Source of the DNA: Xiphydria camelus
Taxonomy: Eukaryota > Arthropoda > Insecta > Hymenoptera > Xiphydriidae
DNA length: 64,000 nt
Assembly: GCA_963678675.1 (NCBI GenBank)
Contig: OY783199.1
Coordinates: 22,627,546-22,691,545 of the forward strand
Direction: 5' to 3'
Position 1 is the first letter of the stretch; each line of letters opens with the position of its first letter. The position numbers and the translations under genes were made by a program. Positions 1 to 10,518 of this stretch are shown here, in pieces. The notes below the pieces were generated by a model, which was not told the origin of the DNA, searched no databases, and worked only from the letters and a program-made list of their open reading frames with translations.

Positions 1-303
1 CGATTTGGAAATAATTTCCTGTCATGACATTTTTTACTCGTGCAAAATGCACTTTCGAGGAACTTCGCTGTTATTAATTCACATCTGCCACGTGGGAGTT
101 TATACGGCATATTAATTTAACTACCGCATATTTGAATATGACCAACGCGCCACCCAATAATGAGCTGCCTCCTCTCCCACCTTCATTTCCTCCTGAATAG
201 CATAACGGCACTTAATTGAGTACAGGTCCTCACCGGGCATTTCACGTCACTTAGTTTGAATGTATATGTACATATAAAGTACAAAAGATTGATTTTTGAC
301 ATA
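1..303. other. AT-rich stretch, nothing recognised
   Basis: I see no coding frame with family similarity, no splice-bounded exon and no repeat shared with the rest of the window. Confidence 0.4.
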
Positions 304-557
304 TGAGGAGCAGACTCTAAGTGCAGTTTGTCCATTCGCAGTTTGTCCTGTAATCGCTAATAGTTTGTCCACGACTGGTGGACATAATGCAGTTTGTTTG
401 TCTAGGACATTTTCAAACGTCTATATAGATGTAAAGAGATGCATTTAGGTTGTCCATATAAGCATAACTTGTAAATGAACTTGAGAACATTCGTATGTTG
501 GCGAAAATCGGAAAAATGTACAAACTACACTTATAGGTATAGAAAGTCTGCTCCTCA
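304..557. mobile_element. MITE with 14-bp terminal inverted repeats
   Basis: The ends TGAGGAGCAGACT and AGTCTGCTCCTCA are exact inverted copies, and both are flanked by TA (302-303 and 558-559), the target duplication of Tc1/mariner-type elements. Inside, the phrase CAGTTTGTCC or a close variant recurs several times between 325 and 400, so the left subterminal part is built from short direct repeats. No reading frame with transposase similarity is present, so it is non-autonomous. Confidence 0.75.
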
Positions 558-559
558 TA

Positions 560-1254
560 GGGTAAAGTCGAGAGAGATGGCGCAGCGGGTGAGACGGTTC
601 AGTCAAATAATTTCTTTTCCTCTTTAGCAACACTGACTCAGTTAGCGACACAGATGATTAGTGCGCATGTGCAGTAAGTGTATGTTACCGAACGGCTGTG
701 TTTCTCATCAGAAGATAAAAGAAATATAACTGTACATTGTATTGGCCCTGATTATTTTCTTGTGTAATAATAATTAGGCATCCAGTAAGTTATTATTCTG
801 ATTTGAATGTATTTTATTTTGGTCATTTCACTTCATAAACTTATAAATATTGTTCCTAATCTCAAATTTCATTCCATGCTTCATATACAAGAAAGACAAT
901 GACTGCAACATCTAACCCAACGAAGTCGGGTGAGTTGGCGCAAGTCGTCTAATCCGACTGTTCGGGATGCACCAACTATCCAAATATGTACTTGTGCTAC
1001 TCATCGAAAGGTACCAAGATTTGGTGTTGTTGTAAAGCATTTTTAAAGAGCTTTCCAACGCTGTATCATAAATGGGGGGTTCCTATTTAATATTACAAAG
1101 TTGGGTGGGCTACTCCTAAGGGGGTTGGAAGGGGTGCGTCTCCGATTATGTCATTTTGGTTCCCCTCTCCACTGTCGAAACCGTATTTTTTTTTAGAAAA
1201 TCTCTGTAACGTTCTGAGATATTTGGGTGGCAAGTTTTCAAAATGTCACGTATT
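560..1254. other. No gene seen
   Basis: This is an AT-rich stretch with a more GC-balanced patch at about 900-1150. The short open frames have no recognisable family and no splice context. It lies directly left of a dispersed repeat copy. Confidence 0.4.
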
Positions 1255-1599
1255 TACGTCGAGATTTGATCCGCGAATGCACCGTATTGTGGCGCCATCT
1301 AGGAATTTTGCAATTCTGGCCTCGGATTCGTATTCAGCGACCCCGAAACCCCCCGGGTACCCGAATCCAGGTCAATCCGTTAACTTTTCGACATTACAAA
1401 GGATCCATTTTATCATAAATATAAATTAATAAAAAGTATACTATAATGTGTATATTTTTAATATTTCTGTTGTATATCCTAAATTTATATTTCGTACTTA
1501 TTCCATTAAATTCCTTTTAAAAATCCAACTGAAAATCATGTTTAACTTGAACAAGAAAAGCGTCACCCGTACTTGGGTGTCGCGGCGACGAAGTGTTAA
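1255..1599. repeat. Partial copy of a dispersed repeat with a TTAA-type end
   Basis: Positions 1255-1599 match, in reverse orientation, the sequence at about 25983-26430. The shared parts include a 'tggcgccatctaggaatttt' block, an AT-rich middle and the end near GTCGCCG followed by AACACTTCG-type sequence. The right end reads as TTAACACTTCGTCGCC on the minus strand, with TTAA at 1596-1599, the target site used by piggyBac-like elements. The left end is missing or truncated near 1250. No coding capacity. Confidence 0.7.
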
Positions 1600-1811
1600 G
1601 GTGTACACATAAATCTAAATTTAGTAGACAATTCAATTTTTCATTTATTAGAATTCATCAAAGAAATTAACTTATTTTTAACTAATTTATGCGATATTAC
1701 TAAACAAAATTAAATAATAATTTTAAAGGTTCTAGTTCAAAACGCGTTTTATGAAATAACTCTAGTTTCAAAATGTGACATGACACCTTTATTCACTTAT
1801 GTCTTCATAGC

Positions 1812-2175
1812 TCTCTATTATATAAAATAGTTTTTCGAGTCGATGACCGACCGACCCAAAACCCCGTCCCCCACCAATCGCTTACCGGTGTGTCGGCCGT
1901 CAACCAAAACCCCGTCCCCCACCAATCGTCTACCGGTACGTCGGTCGCACACCAGATGCAGGCTATCGGTCGTCGATCGACGCGCTGCAAATCAGCAGAG
2001 CAGATTACGTCATGGGTCGCCTACGGCTACAACTGACGGACTCACAACGTATTGAACGGAGAAGACAGCAACGACGTGATGCTGCTGCAAAAGCTTGGGG
2101 GAACGTCGCGACAGCGGCGCGGGGGCGATAGCCTAGGTTGGCGAGCGAAACGAGTAAGGGGCGGGTGCCCCCTAG
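1812..2175 (+). mobile_element. Short non-autonomous Helitron-like element
   Basis: The proposed 5' end begins TCTCTATTATATAAAATAG, as in many Helitrons. The 3' end is a GC hairpin (GGGGCGGGTGCCCC, 2158-2171) followed by CTAG at 2172-2175 and a host T, the CTRR-T signature. A direct repeat of about 48 bp (1854-1948, two copies starting at a CCAAAACCCCGTCCCCCACC phrase) sits near the 5' end. A short open frame at 2011-2130 is rich in R and Q and ends in an alanine-rich stretch. It might be the remnant start of a Helitron replication protein, but that is only a guess. The 5' host base is not the expected A, so that boundary may be off by a few bases. Confidence 0.65.
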
Positions 2176-2186
2176 TAATTAATATA

Positions 2187-2474
2187 CAGTAATCCCTCGT
2201 TATCCGCGGATTCTTTTTCCGCGGTTTCCGATATCCGCGATTTGAAACTCCCGCGTTTTATCGTATGATTTCCACTTCCCCACAGAAAAGAGCAAGCGAA
2301 AAGTTACTCATTTAATTTTCGTTATAATTTTTGTGCTTAGAATTAGCGAGATTGGCGAATTTTCACTAATTCACTAAGTAATTTATAAATGGGCTTCTAG
2401 TTTCGTTACCCGCGATTTCGTTATCCGCGGAATATTGTAAGAACATAACCCCCGCGGATAACGAGGAATTACTG
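2187..2474. mobile_element. pogo/Tigger-like MITE
   Basis: The element starts CAGTAATCCCTCGTTATCCG and ends with its inverted copy (CGGATAACGAGGAATTACTG), with TA on both sides (2185-2186, 2475-2476). These ends and the 'ttatccgcgg' subterminal repeats closely resemble pogo/Tigger termini. At 288 bp it has no transposase frame. Subterminal motifs recur inside (around 2230 and 2420), so each arm carries more than one copy. Confidence 0.85.
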
Positions 2475-2484
2475 TATACATATA

Positions 2485-2732
2485 TCTGTGGTACTAAGGA
2501 AGAACCCGATATGTCAAAAAAGTTGATTTTTCAGGAGACGCTTCAAACCGCCGACCAATTCAAAGACGTAGAGCATAATTGGAATATTATTTTGTTAACC
2601 TACAAGTTGTAGGTGATTTGGAAACATATCGGGGTTTGCCATCATATTCTTTATTGCTGACTGTACATATTAACATTAAAAACAAAAAATCGCTTTTGTT
2701 TGACTTATCGGGTTTTGCCTTAGTACCACAGA
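2485..2732. mobile_element. MITE, TA-flanked, about 30-bp inverted ends
   Basis: The left end TCTGTGGTACTAAGG and the inverted right end match, and similarity continues through 'acccgata' and 'gtcaaa' for about 30 bp. TA flanks both ends (2483-2484, 2733-2734). The middle is AT-rich with no coding capacity. Confidence 0.8.
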
Positions 2733-2755
2733 TATAGTATATGTACATACATATA

Positions 2756-3629
2756 CAGAGTCTTCAAAAAGTCCCGGTACGGCTGATTATCTCTGCGGGA
2801 AATCATTTTAGAGAAAAATGTTTAATGAAAAACTTTTAGGATTTTTCCCTGGCTACCCAATGGTTATATTGGATTTGACCGTGACTTTCAAGGTCATATC
2901 AAGGTCAAATTGATATTTTTCAATGCGAACCCCTATTTTTGATACCGGAAATGAAAAGAGCGGGAAGTTTCACATTGAAACATGTTCTTGACCATTTTTT
3001 TCATGTGACCTTTATGGTCAGCGGAGCACAGTGGGAGATTTCCTTGAATTAGAAGGACGACATTCTTAATGGCTTACTAAACTTAAACCAAATACGGTAT
3101 AGGAAGGTTTTTGGGTCGCTGATCATGAATCTGGAGTCAGGTTTCAAACATTCAAGATGGCGGATCCAATATAGCGGACGAGATTTTCAAAAATTGACGG
3201 ATTCTTGCCAAATTTGGAAAATTTTGAATTTTTAAAATCTGATTTTAGATTCATGATCAGCGACCCAAAAAATCCCCTATACCGAATTTGGTTTAAGTTG
3301 AATAAGCCATTAAAAATGTTGTCCTTCTAATTCAAGGAAATTTCCCACTGTGCTCCGCTGACCATAAAGGTCACATGAAAAAAATGGTCAGGAACATATT
3401 TGAATGTGAAATTTTCCGCTCTTTTCATTTCCGGTATCAAAAATAGGGGTTCGCATTAAAAAAGATCAATTTGACCTTGATATGACCTTGAAAGTCATGG
3501 TCAACGTCAAATCCAATATCACCATTGGGTAACCAGGGAAAAATTCTAAAAGTTTTGCATTAAACATTTTTCTCTAAAATGATTTCCCGCTGAGATAATC
3601 AGCCGTACCGAGACTTTTTGAAGACCCTG
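2756..3629. mobile_element. Long foldback element, nearly all inverted repeat
   Basis: Two arms of roughly 430 bp are inverted copies of each other from the tips (CAGAGTCTTCAAAAAGTC on the left, GACTTTTTGAAGACCCTG on the right) to near the centre at about 3190. TA flanks both sides (2754-2755, 3630-3631). Arm identity looks about 90%, with small indels. Transcribed, it would form a very long hairpin. No transposase frame is present. The TA target suggests mobilisation by a Tc1/mariner-group transposase. Confidence 0.85.
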
Positions 3630-3631
3630 TA

Positions 3632-4071
3632 TAATACAGGGTGTTCTGAAAAGGTATTAACTTTATATATGTTCGTAATCAAATGTTTATCTCTACAACA
3701 GTGACCACACACATTGGTAGAATTTAGTCATTCTAATTTCTACTAAAATATCTACGTATGTTAATTTCTGATAAAAATCTATGTAAAGTTTTTAATCAAA
3801 TCTGCATACTTGAGTTAACTGAAATCGGCCCAAGGTATTTTGACGTTTAGCAAATTTTCTTTGTATAATGTCAACTTCAATCAAATTTCACCATATCAGT
3901 CAATTTAAGCTTTATCGAGAATTGTACCTATATGTATACCATCGTGATTGAATTGAATACGAGTTGACTTTCGGGACTTGTCCGGTCAATTTCGGTTAAA
4001 TGTGAACGCCTCGATCGATACTTAATGGAAAATCGTACAAGTATATCGTTGAGTAGAGGCCAATTTTTAAC
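3632..4071. other. No gene seen
   Basis: AT-rich. It begins with TACAGGGTGTTCTGAAAAGG, which looks like a lone transposon end, but no partner end was found. Confidence 0.35.
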
Positions 4072-4074
4072 ATA

Positions 4075-4335
4075 TCGTCGCTGCCGTGGAAAAACCTTGT
4101 ATGTGCTGAAATGTAAAATTTACAGGAGAGCAAAAAAACATTTTACCGTTGACACATTTTCGAACTCAGTGTACGTAGAAAGTTTTATATTTTAAAAACT
4201 ATAAATAAAGGAACAAATATATCACATAAGATATTCTTCCACAAGGTGTGAATACACTAATTCGCCGTCATATTGCTAAAAAACCCTACTTTCATAAAAA
4301 TGTGCACATATGAGATTTTTCCACGGCAGCGACGA
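4075..4335. mobile_element. MITE, TA-flanked
   Basis: The end TCGTCGCTGCCGTGGAAAAA is repeated in inverted form at 4316-4335, and weaker similarity continues through an 'atgtgc' motif. TA sits at 4073-4074 and 4336-4337. AT-rich interior, no coding frame. Its right TA abuts the next hairpin element. Confidence 0.7.
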
Positions 4336-4337
4336 TA

Positions 4338-4475
4338 TACCGAATGTCGCATGAGAAACCGATCAGGTGGGGGCCTTCTGAATTTGAACTCGGCACTGCT
4401 TGGACGATGCTCGATTGATTCATTAAGAAATTCAGAAGGCCCCCACCTGATCGGTTTTCCGTGCGACATTCGGTA
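4338..4475. mobile_element. Hairpin MITE abutting the previous element
   Basis: Arms of about 47 bp, starting TACCGAATGTCGC, pair with a near-perfect inverted copy ending GCGACATTCGGTA. TA flanks both ends (4336-4337 and 4476-4477). The loop is about 45 bp. It shares its left TA with the element at 4075-4335, so one appears to have inserted at the edge of the other. Confidence 0.75.
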
Positions 4476-4477
4476 TA

Positions 4478-5148
4478 GATCGATCCTAAATTGGGTCGAT
4501 TAGGTTCTACTATAAATCGACAATAGAGATAATTGACATTATGTACTGAAGTACCAAGTGGAAAACACATTTCCACGTTACCTATATGAGAAAAAGGTTG
4601 TCTCATAGGTGCACAGGTGTGTGAAACACAGGTGCATCAAGTTTTTGTAAAAACGAAATTATGCGTATTTTTCTCCATAATCTCCGAGGCTTAATCGTTT
4701 TCAGATTGAGAAATTGGTGAACATACTTGGAAATATGCATTGATTTCAATACTTTTGTAGGTGGAATTATTTATCTTTTTATGTAGATAAATTTTTATAT
4801 AAATATTGTACGTTTTTTAGAAGAGAGACCATACGTACTTGGCGCATCTTTTTTTACATTGGTGACGTTTTTTTTTAAGGATTTCACATCTTTTTTCAAG
4901 GGTTACTTTTATCCACAGCAATTATTTTTCTATTTTAAGAGAACTTAGCATTAACTCTGAAGTCTCTTTTTACAAATTGAAGAATTGAAGAACATATTTG
5001 GTTATATTCCCTGCTTTCAGCGCGTTTTTAAGTAAATTTATGTATAACAGACAATTTTTCTCGGGTCAATTTTTTATGCAATTCTTTTGTTCCTTATACT
5101 TTTTAAAGGATTTTGTCTAGCCAAATTGCTATACATTTGGAAAGTTTT
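4478..5148. other. AT-rich, nothing recognised
   Basis: No coding similarity was seen. Short T- and A-runs dominate. Confidence 0.4.
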
Positions 5149-5152
5149 TTAA

Positions 5153-5225
5153 CACGTTGATTGCCGCCATACACAAAAACAATGGTCCCGTGAAGCCACT
5201 TTGGTCTCATACGGCATTCAACGTG
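5153..5225. mobile_element. Tiny 73-bp TTAA-flanked piggyBac-like MITE
   Basis: TTAA lies at 5149-5152 and 5226-5229. The inverted ends are CACGTTGATTGCCG and CGGCATTCAACGTG, with one mismatch. The ends and the tetranucleotide target match the larger elements at 25983-26569 and 40092-40852, making this the smallest member of that family in the window. Confidence 0.75.
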
Positions 5226-5528
5226 TTAACGGAATGAATCACAATACTTGGCGCAATGGAATGGAAAAACATTGCAAGTACCATTTGTTTCGATAAATAG
5301 TTTTTTTTTATTTCGTATAAACGAACTACTGTATAGCCATGACAAGCACATACATCGTACAATTCGTTACCTATAATTTGAATATATCGTGATAGAGAAA
5401 GATTTTGCTAGGATACGGAATAAAGAGTAAGTAGAATACTTCTAAAGTCTATACGGAATTCAAGACCGCAGACAAATTAATGAAACTACAACAGATTTTT
5501 TCGTAAGTTGGATTTAATGTTTCATTTC

Positions 5529-5680
5529 GATACCTTACTTTGAAAACCTCGTAAGTTCAATTTTTGACAAAAATGCCATTTATAGCTTACTGCGTTAAGG
5601 CTTAAAATCTGAACACAGTAAGCTATAAACGGCATTTTTGTCAAAAATTGAACTTACGAGGTTTTCAAAGTAAGGCATCG
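5529..5680. repeat. 152-bp foldback hairpin
   Basis: Arms of about 65 bp, starting CGATACCTTACTTTGAAAAC, are almost perfect inverted copies around a short centre at about 5605. There is no coding capacity and no clear target duplication. It is probably a MITE. Confidence 0.8.
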
Positions 5681-5714
5681 ATTTGTACTTGAAATGTTCG
5701 TTGAGTAATAGTAT

Positions 5715-5812
5715 CTTATGTCATTAGGCGGAAATCCGAGGTTTTTTCAGACTGTGTTTAATTAGATCGTAGCACGAGTCATGGTGAGAGGACGAGGCCT
5801 AAGTTTCAAAAT
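5715..5812. repeat. Fragment of the repeat family centred on 34497-34640
   Basis: The stretch from 'cttatgtcattaggcgg' through 'gtttaattaga' and 'gtagcacgag' to 'gagaggacgagg' matches the arms of the hairpin repeat at 34497-34640. A third relative lies at about 59935-60000. Confidence 0.7.
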
Positions 5813-7540
5813 TGGCGGGATTCTCAATCGGCGTGGGCATTTTAAATACGCATAAAACAGGGTAAACACGGTCGATTATTACCGTAATGGCGTCTGTGGC
5901 TTGTCAACAAATGAAGAATCACAATACGTATGCGCGGACTGCCGATCGCAGCGCAGCAGCGGCGGAATTTCGAAACGGCACTTACTTAAAAAACATGCCT
6001 CGTATTAATAATAAGATAAATTAATTCATAATTAATATTTATTGATTGCAATTCAATTGTTAAAAACTTTTATCCTAATTATTTCACTTTCAGTTGACTG
6101 TTTTTGAACGTTGGTAACAGAATTGAGTCGAAATAAAACTTTATTATTTTTTCATGACTTCCGAAAGGAGAACAAACGTCTAATTGATAAAATCGACAGT
6201 CAACGTTTAGCATGCCGCCATTTTATGACAAAAAGGTTTCTATTGGCAAATCTACTACTAACCGTCACAACAATGCAGATCAGGAATATATTTGGTTTCT
6301 TAATTTTAGATATACCATAACGTCCACAATACTAATTACCAGTCAGAGATGTTTTTTATGCACCATTATGCTCGAGCACATAGAATTACATTTAACAATT
6401 TTCTTTTTTTTACAACATTTTCAAATGTTTCTAAAGCATCAATAAATATGTAAAAAAATTGGAAAAAGAAAACTAGAACAATTTTTCTTTGTGCCGCCCT
6501 AAAGATCACCTCTAAAGCAACACTCTAGAGAGGAATAATGCCTGAAAGGAAATGACTGGCAGTACCTTCGATCTTAAATAAAATAAAATATGTCGAATAG
6601 CGTATTGTTTCCAAGGCCCTCACACAACTGAAGATAATCTCCACGGGAAAACTTTCTCTACAGAAAATTAAGACTACATAAATAAAGGGTTCGATACTAC
6701 TCTAATGCGAAAGTTTGCTTGAAAACGTTCTATACATAATACGTACATAAATCGATATTATTGTAGTCTAAAGAGAGAGAGTATCCAGTTTTCTCGCGAA
6801 ATCCTTCCATTCCGGCAATGACAACGCATATCTCATTGTCGGTAACGAAGAAGAAATGAGACTCGCAGAGTATCGGGGGCGGAAATTGAGCACCCCCAGT
6901 CGGGCAAGCCTCGTAGAGCGAGGGTGGGTGGGGAAGGTTGGTCAAGCTAGGCCGTAAGGATGCATTAACGACAGTTATTGGCCATAAACAACGACTCGGT
7001 CGTGATTCCACTCGGAATCCGCGTTGCACCCGTATTATGGCGCCTATGATAGAGGAGGTGAAATGGGATGCTTAAGTATTAATCGTTAACGAGACACGAT
7101 ATTGCGAGATGATAGAACGCGATATACCACATATTTTAAAAACTTTTTATTGCTTGAGCATTTAAGAAATATATAAGTATGCAATCTTTGCGAAAGCATT
7201 TCCAGAGCCTATAATTCCGGTTCAAAGGAATGTCAATTCCTTTAGACAAAAAAATTATACCCTCTTTATTTACTGAATACTTGCATAGTATAATAAAAAT
7301 AGGTTTGATCAAACAGATAAGTATTTTTAGGAAAATAAAAAAATATACCCATGAAAATCTAAACGAAGAGATAGATCAAAAAAGGTATTTAATATATTAC
7401 CCGAAAAAAATACATATCTACTCAAGTGTATAAATAGGTATGACCAGACTTATTTTACAGATACGGCCGGATCTGAAAAGATGATCAGATCTGGTTAGAA
7501 CTGGCATCAGATCTGACCATGCCTGTTTGAATTTTGAGTA
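5813..7540. other. No gene seen
   Basis: Several open frames of 60-100 codons occur on both strands, but none shows a family motif or is bounded by convincing splice sites. A more GC-balanced patch at 6850-7030 is open on the minus strand, with no recognisable product. Confidence 0.4.
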
Positions 7541-7543
7541 TTC

Positions 7544-8077
7544 ATGGTTAGATCTTTTATATTCGGCTCCCCACTCACGCCGAGAAGTCTCGGCGAGAAG
7601 CTTGCCAAGAAGACTCGCGAGAAGACTCTGGAAAGGGCTAGCCGAGAAGACTCGGGATTACGAGAACCTGTCCCCACCCTAAACCCTCGGTTACTTGTGC
7701 AGAAAGGGTATACCTGCTTACTCAATTTCAATGTATCCAAAGTTATTTTCACTTCTGATGCTTTGCATTTACATTGCTTAAGAGCTGCGGGCGAAACATA
7801 TTTGTGGAAAAATTCGTCACAACCAGTATGTGAGCCTCTGAACTTTGTCCAATTCGGCTATGAAGCAGGAGATGAACAGCTTCACCCGGTGCAAAGGAAA
7901 AAACCGTCCTTGCCAAATTCTCAAATTAGGTCTTGCAAATGTAATGCTGATTGCAGAACAATGTCCTGTAGTTTCAAAAAAGCAACATTAATTGTATCTC
8001 TCTTTGCAAATGCATCCACAACCTTTCTCAAAACTTACCTGCGTAAGTGTACAATTTTTTTATTTCTCAATACTTAA
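7544..8077 (+). pseudogene. Degenerate CXC cysteine-cluster protein, transposon-associated
   Basis: Residues about 70-150 of this 177-codon frame resemble the C-terminal part of a protein type that is repetitive in arthropod genomes: a phrase like HCLRA...YLW, a tryptophan/glycine segment here degraded to FGYEAGDEQLHPV, then the start of a cysteine cluster, CKCNADCRTMSCSFKKA, comparable with the TSO1/tesmin-like CXC pattern CxCK..C....CxCRK. Later cysteines of the cluster are absent or lie in other frames. The first 50 residues overlap the inverted-repeat end of the enclosing element and are probably not native protein. No promoter or splice pattern is evident. The family resemblance is recalled from general knowledge, not searched, and the function is unknown. 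Confidence 0.45.
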
Positions 8078-8935
8078 TATGTAAACCACTTATTTATTTT
8101 TCCATTAATAATTAGATTTGTAGTGTATTATGATGATGCCGTTTTTATTTCATACCTTACCTCAACAATCTTTTAATAGTGAAGAACAACGTTTTTTTTC
8201 ACAGCTACAGCGACGGAATCAAAAACTCCTATTATAGGGCCGAAAGAAAAAGAATTATCCACTAATTTCGTCCAGCAAACCTCCACGATATCATTTCTTA
8301 GGTATTTCTTAACCTAAATTATCAATCAGAAGGCAGTCAACGGTTTTTGTATACGGAATGTTTCTCAGCGCCTGCACTAAAGATCAGAAATGATGAATTC
8401 AATAGCTGACTGTTCGGGAAAACCAAACACATGGCTTATCAAATATAGAAGAAGGTTGCTCTATCATTCGATATACGCCTGTTACACATCGGTGGTGGCG
8501 CCGCCTGGTGAGCAAAAAGTGCCAAACTGGGTAACCAGTATACGCCTGTTGCGCATCGGTGGTAGCGCTGCCTGGTGAGCAAAAAGTTCCGTACTGGGGT
8601 GTACGACTATACATGTGGTCACACGTACACTCAGGTTTGCCTGTATAAGCGCAAGCCGGAAGGCCTGAGTGGTTAACAGCGTAACCCATTTGTGTCAATC
8701 TTGGCCACTACGCGGCCAAGCGACATCGCTTGGAGACCAGGCAAGCACGAGAACGAGCAGCGGAATACTACGTTCATTCAAGCTTCTCTGTTATTCACGG
8801 AACTTCTTGGCGTGAGTTTGGATGGGCCTAAACAGAAAACCACGAGAACCAGAAGACGAAAAACCATCCACATTCACGCTTCTCGGGTGTTCTCGGGGAA
8901 TCTCGGCGTGAGTGGGGAGCCGCCTTATCAGAAAT
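7559..8935. mobile_element. Possible 1.4-kb TIR element carrying a cysteine-cluster gene relic
   Basis: The left end has CGGCTCCCCACTCACGCCGA at about 7563-7582 and the right end has its exact inverted copy at about 8909-8928. Weaker 'gagaag' repeats continue the arms inward. Between them lies the broken CXC-type reading frame (7544-8077) and a tandem duplication. The exact ends and target duplication are unclear. The pairing could instead reflect two members of one repeat that happen to be inverted. Confidence 0.5.
8473..8606. repeat. Tandem duplication, two 67-bp units
   Basis: The unit beginning ATACGCCTGTT at 8473 recurs at 8540. Both units include 'catcggtggt' and 'gcctggtgagcaaaaagt', with about 10% difference. 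It lies inside the element at 7559-8935. Confidence 0.8.
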
Positions 8936-10050
8936 TTTTTACCCCTCCCCCCTCTTGTCACAGTTTGTCACGCTGTCACAGACTCCTCTTGAAAAATTAC
9001 GTCACGCTCATTAGCACCCCCCCCCCCCCATCATCCTTTTCATTTTTTCATTTCTTCACGTCTTAACTTTCCTATGGTGTGCAAATTCAGTCTACTGCAA
9101 GGAAAAGCTACCGATTTTTCTATAATATAATCTAGGAAATAACATTTTTGAAAATAAAAATGAGATTAAATTATATTCAACGCCATATTATTTTTTAATA
9201 GAAATGAATACTTTAATTAACCCTGCAGATCATTCGCATGTAAGCCAGACATTTACAGACTCTACTACCAGAATCTGCAAAAGATGATTGTCTACCGCGG
9301 GATTGCGAGATTTTTATATCACTCTCGTCTAGCCACGCTACGTCTTCAGCATTAGTGATGTAGTCTCTGAGAATACACAATATTTCTTTACATCGGCGTG
9401 CTGCTACTCGAACTGGCCGCATTGATTGCTGTGCGGAGACTCGGTGGCTATGCAGACCTTCAACATGGAGTACAGAAGATTTCTTTGAGGCATGATAAAA
9501 TCCACACGTTTAGCTCGATGGACTCTCCAGTTGTGAATGCATATATGCAAAGTATAACTCTGCCAAACTAAATTTATTGGAAAAACTTAGATGTTACCTT
9601 CTTCATAAGAAATTTCCTATATTATGATGTGACGTCACACTAGGCCAGACCCCCCCCCCCTCCTGGCCTGTCACGATTAGTCACGCGAAATCTGACCCCC
9701 TCCCCCTCCTAACCCCGTAACATCATTTATGGATGGCCCCTCAGATGTGGCTAGAAGTGACATCAGATCTGACCATGTACGAGTATATTTATATTACAAG
9801 CATTCCTGGACAGATTCGATCAGATTAGTTAAAAGTATCTACATCTTATTATCGTATACCTTACTCTAACAATTTCTCTGCAATGACATGATACCAAGAT
9901 GTGTCCAGCGTATTTCAAATTGAACTGGTCGAAATGCACACCTGAATAGATCTGATGAATTCGGATCTGCTTAGATATGATCAGACCTATTTATTTTTTA
10001 TCGAGTATATAGATCTGATGTTTAAAGCCTTGTAACAGTAGTTCAACTCT
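8936..10050. other. Degenerate repeat-like DNA with C-runs
   Basis: There are two C-rich blocks (8940-9030, including a 14-C run, and 9645-9720) rich in GTCACG, TGACGTCA and CCCCCTCC phrases. They look like pieces of the same repeat. A degenerate 'cagatctg' phrase recurs at 7465-7520 and 9735-10020. No gene was recognised. Confidence 0.45.
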
Positions 10051-10053
10051 ATA

Positions 10054-10260
10054 CAGCATGTCGTGGGGAGTTTTGGTGTGTGGCCTGCACCGTTCATGTT
10101 GCCCTGGTTGATTTAGATCCCAGCGATTAGCGGGTGGTCACATTTGGCCGAGACCGTCATGCATACACAAGACATCATGCCAAAGTGAAGAAACCAGCTA
10201 GGGTGAAATGAATGGTGCAGGCCACATGCCAAAACTCCTTGGCGCTAATTTAACATGCTG
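10054..10260. mobile_element. 207-bp hairpin MITE
   Basis: Ends CAGCATG and CATGCTG are flanked by TA (10052-10053, 10261-10262). Inside the tips, 'gttttgg', 'gtggcctgcacc' and neighbouring blocks pair over about 60 bp per arm. No coding capacity. Confidence 0.8.
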
Positions 10261-10518
10261 TATAATAATTCCCAAACAGAGTTTATTTGATATAAATAAA
10301 TATCGTTAGACGTTCGTATTCAACTGAATCATTTTCAAGTACAATTATTGTGTTTTATATAGGATATTCGTTTCGACTCTAACTAGCATTTTCCTCAAAT
10401 GCTAAAATATAGGTATAAATATATATTTTTATTACAAATATATAAATATTACAAAAGGGAGAGGTGAATCGCTGAATGGAGATAAATCAAGTTGAAATAA
10501 ACGTTCGTTTGAATTCTA

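Noticed and set aside
3645..3670. TACAGGGTGTTCTGAAAAGG transposon-like end
   Set aside because: No partner end. Similar lone ends at 43132 and 46190 are equally unsupported.
8648..8700. tRNA-like start (GGCCTGAGTGGTTAA resembles an A box)
   Set aside because: No B box follows at the right distance and there is no cloverleaf.
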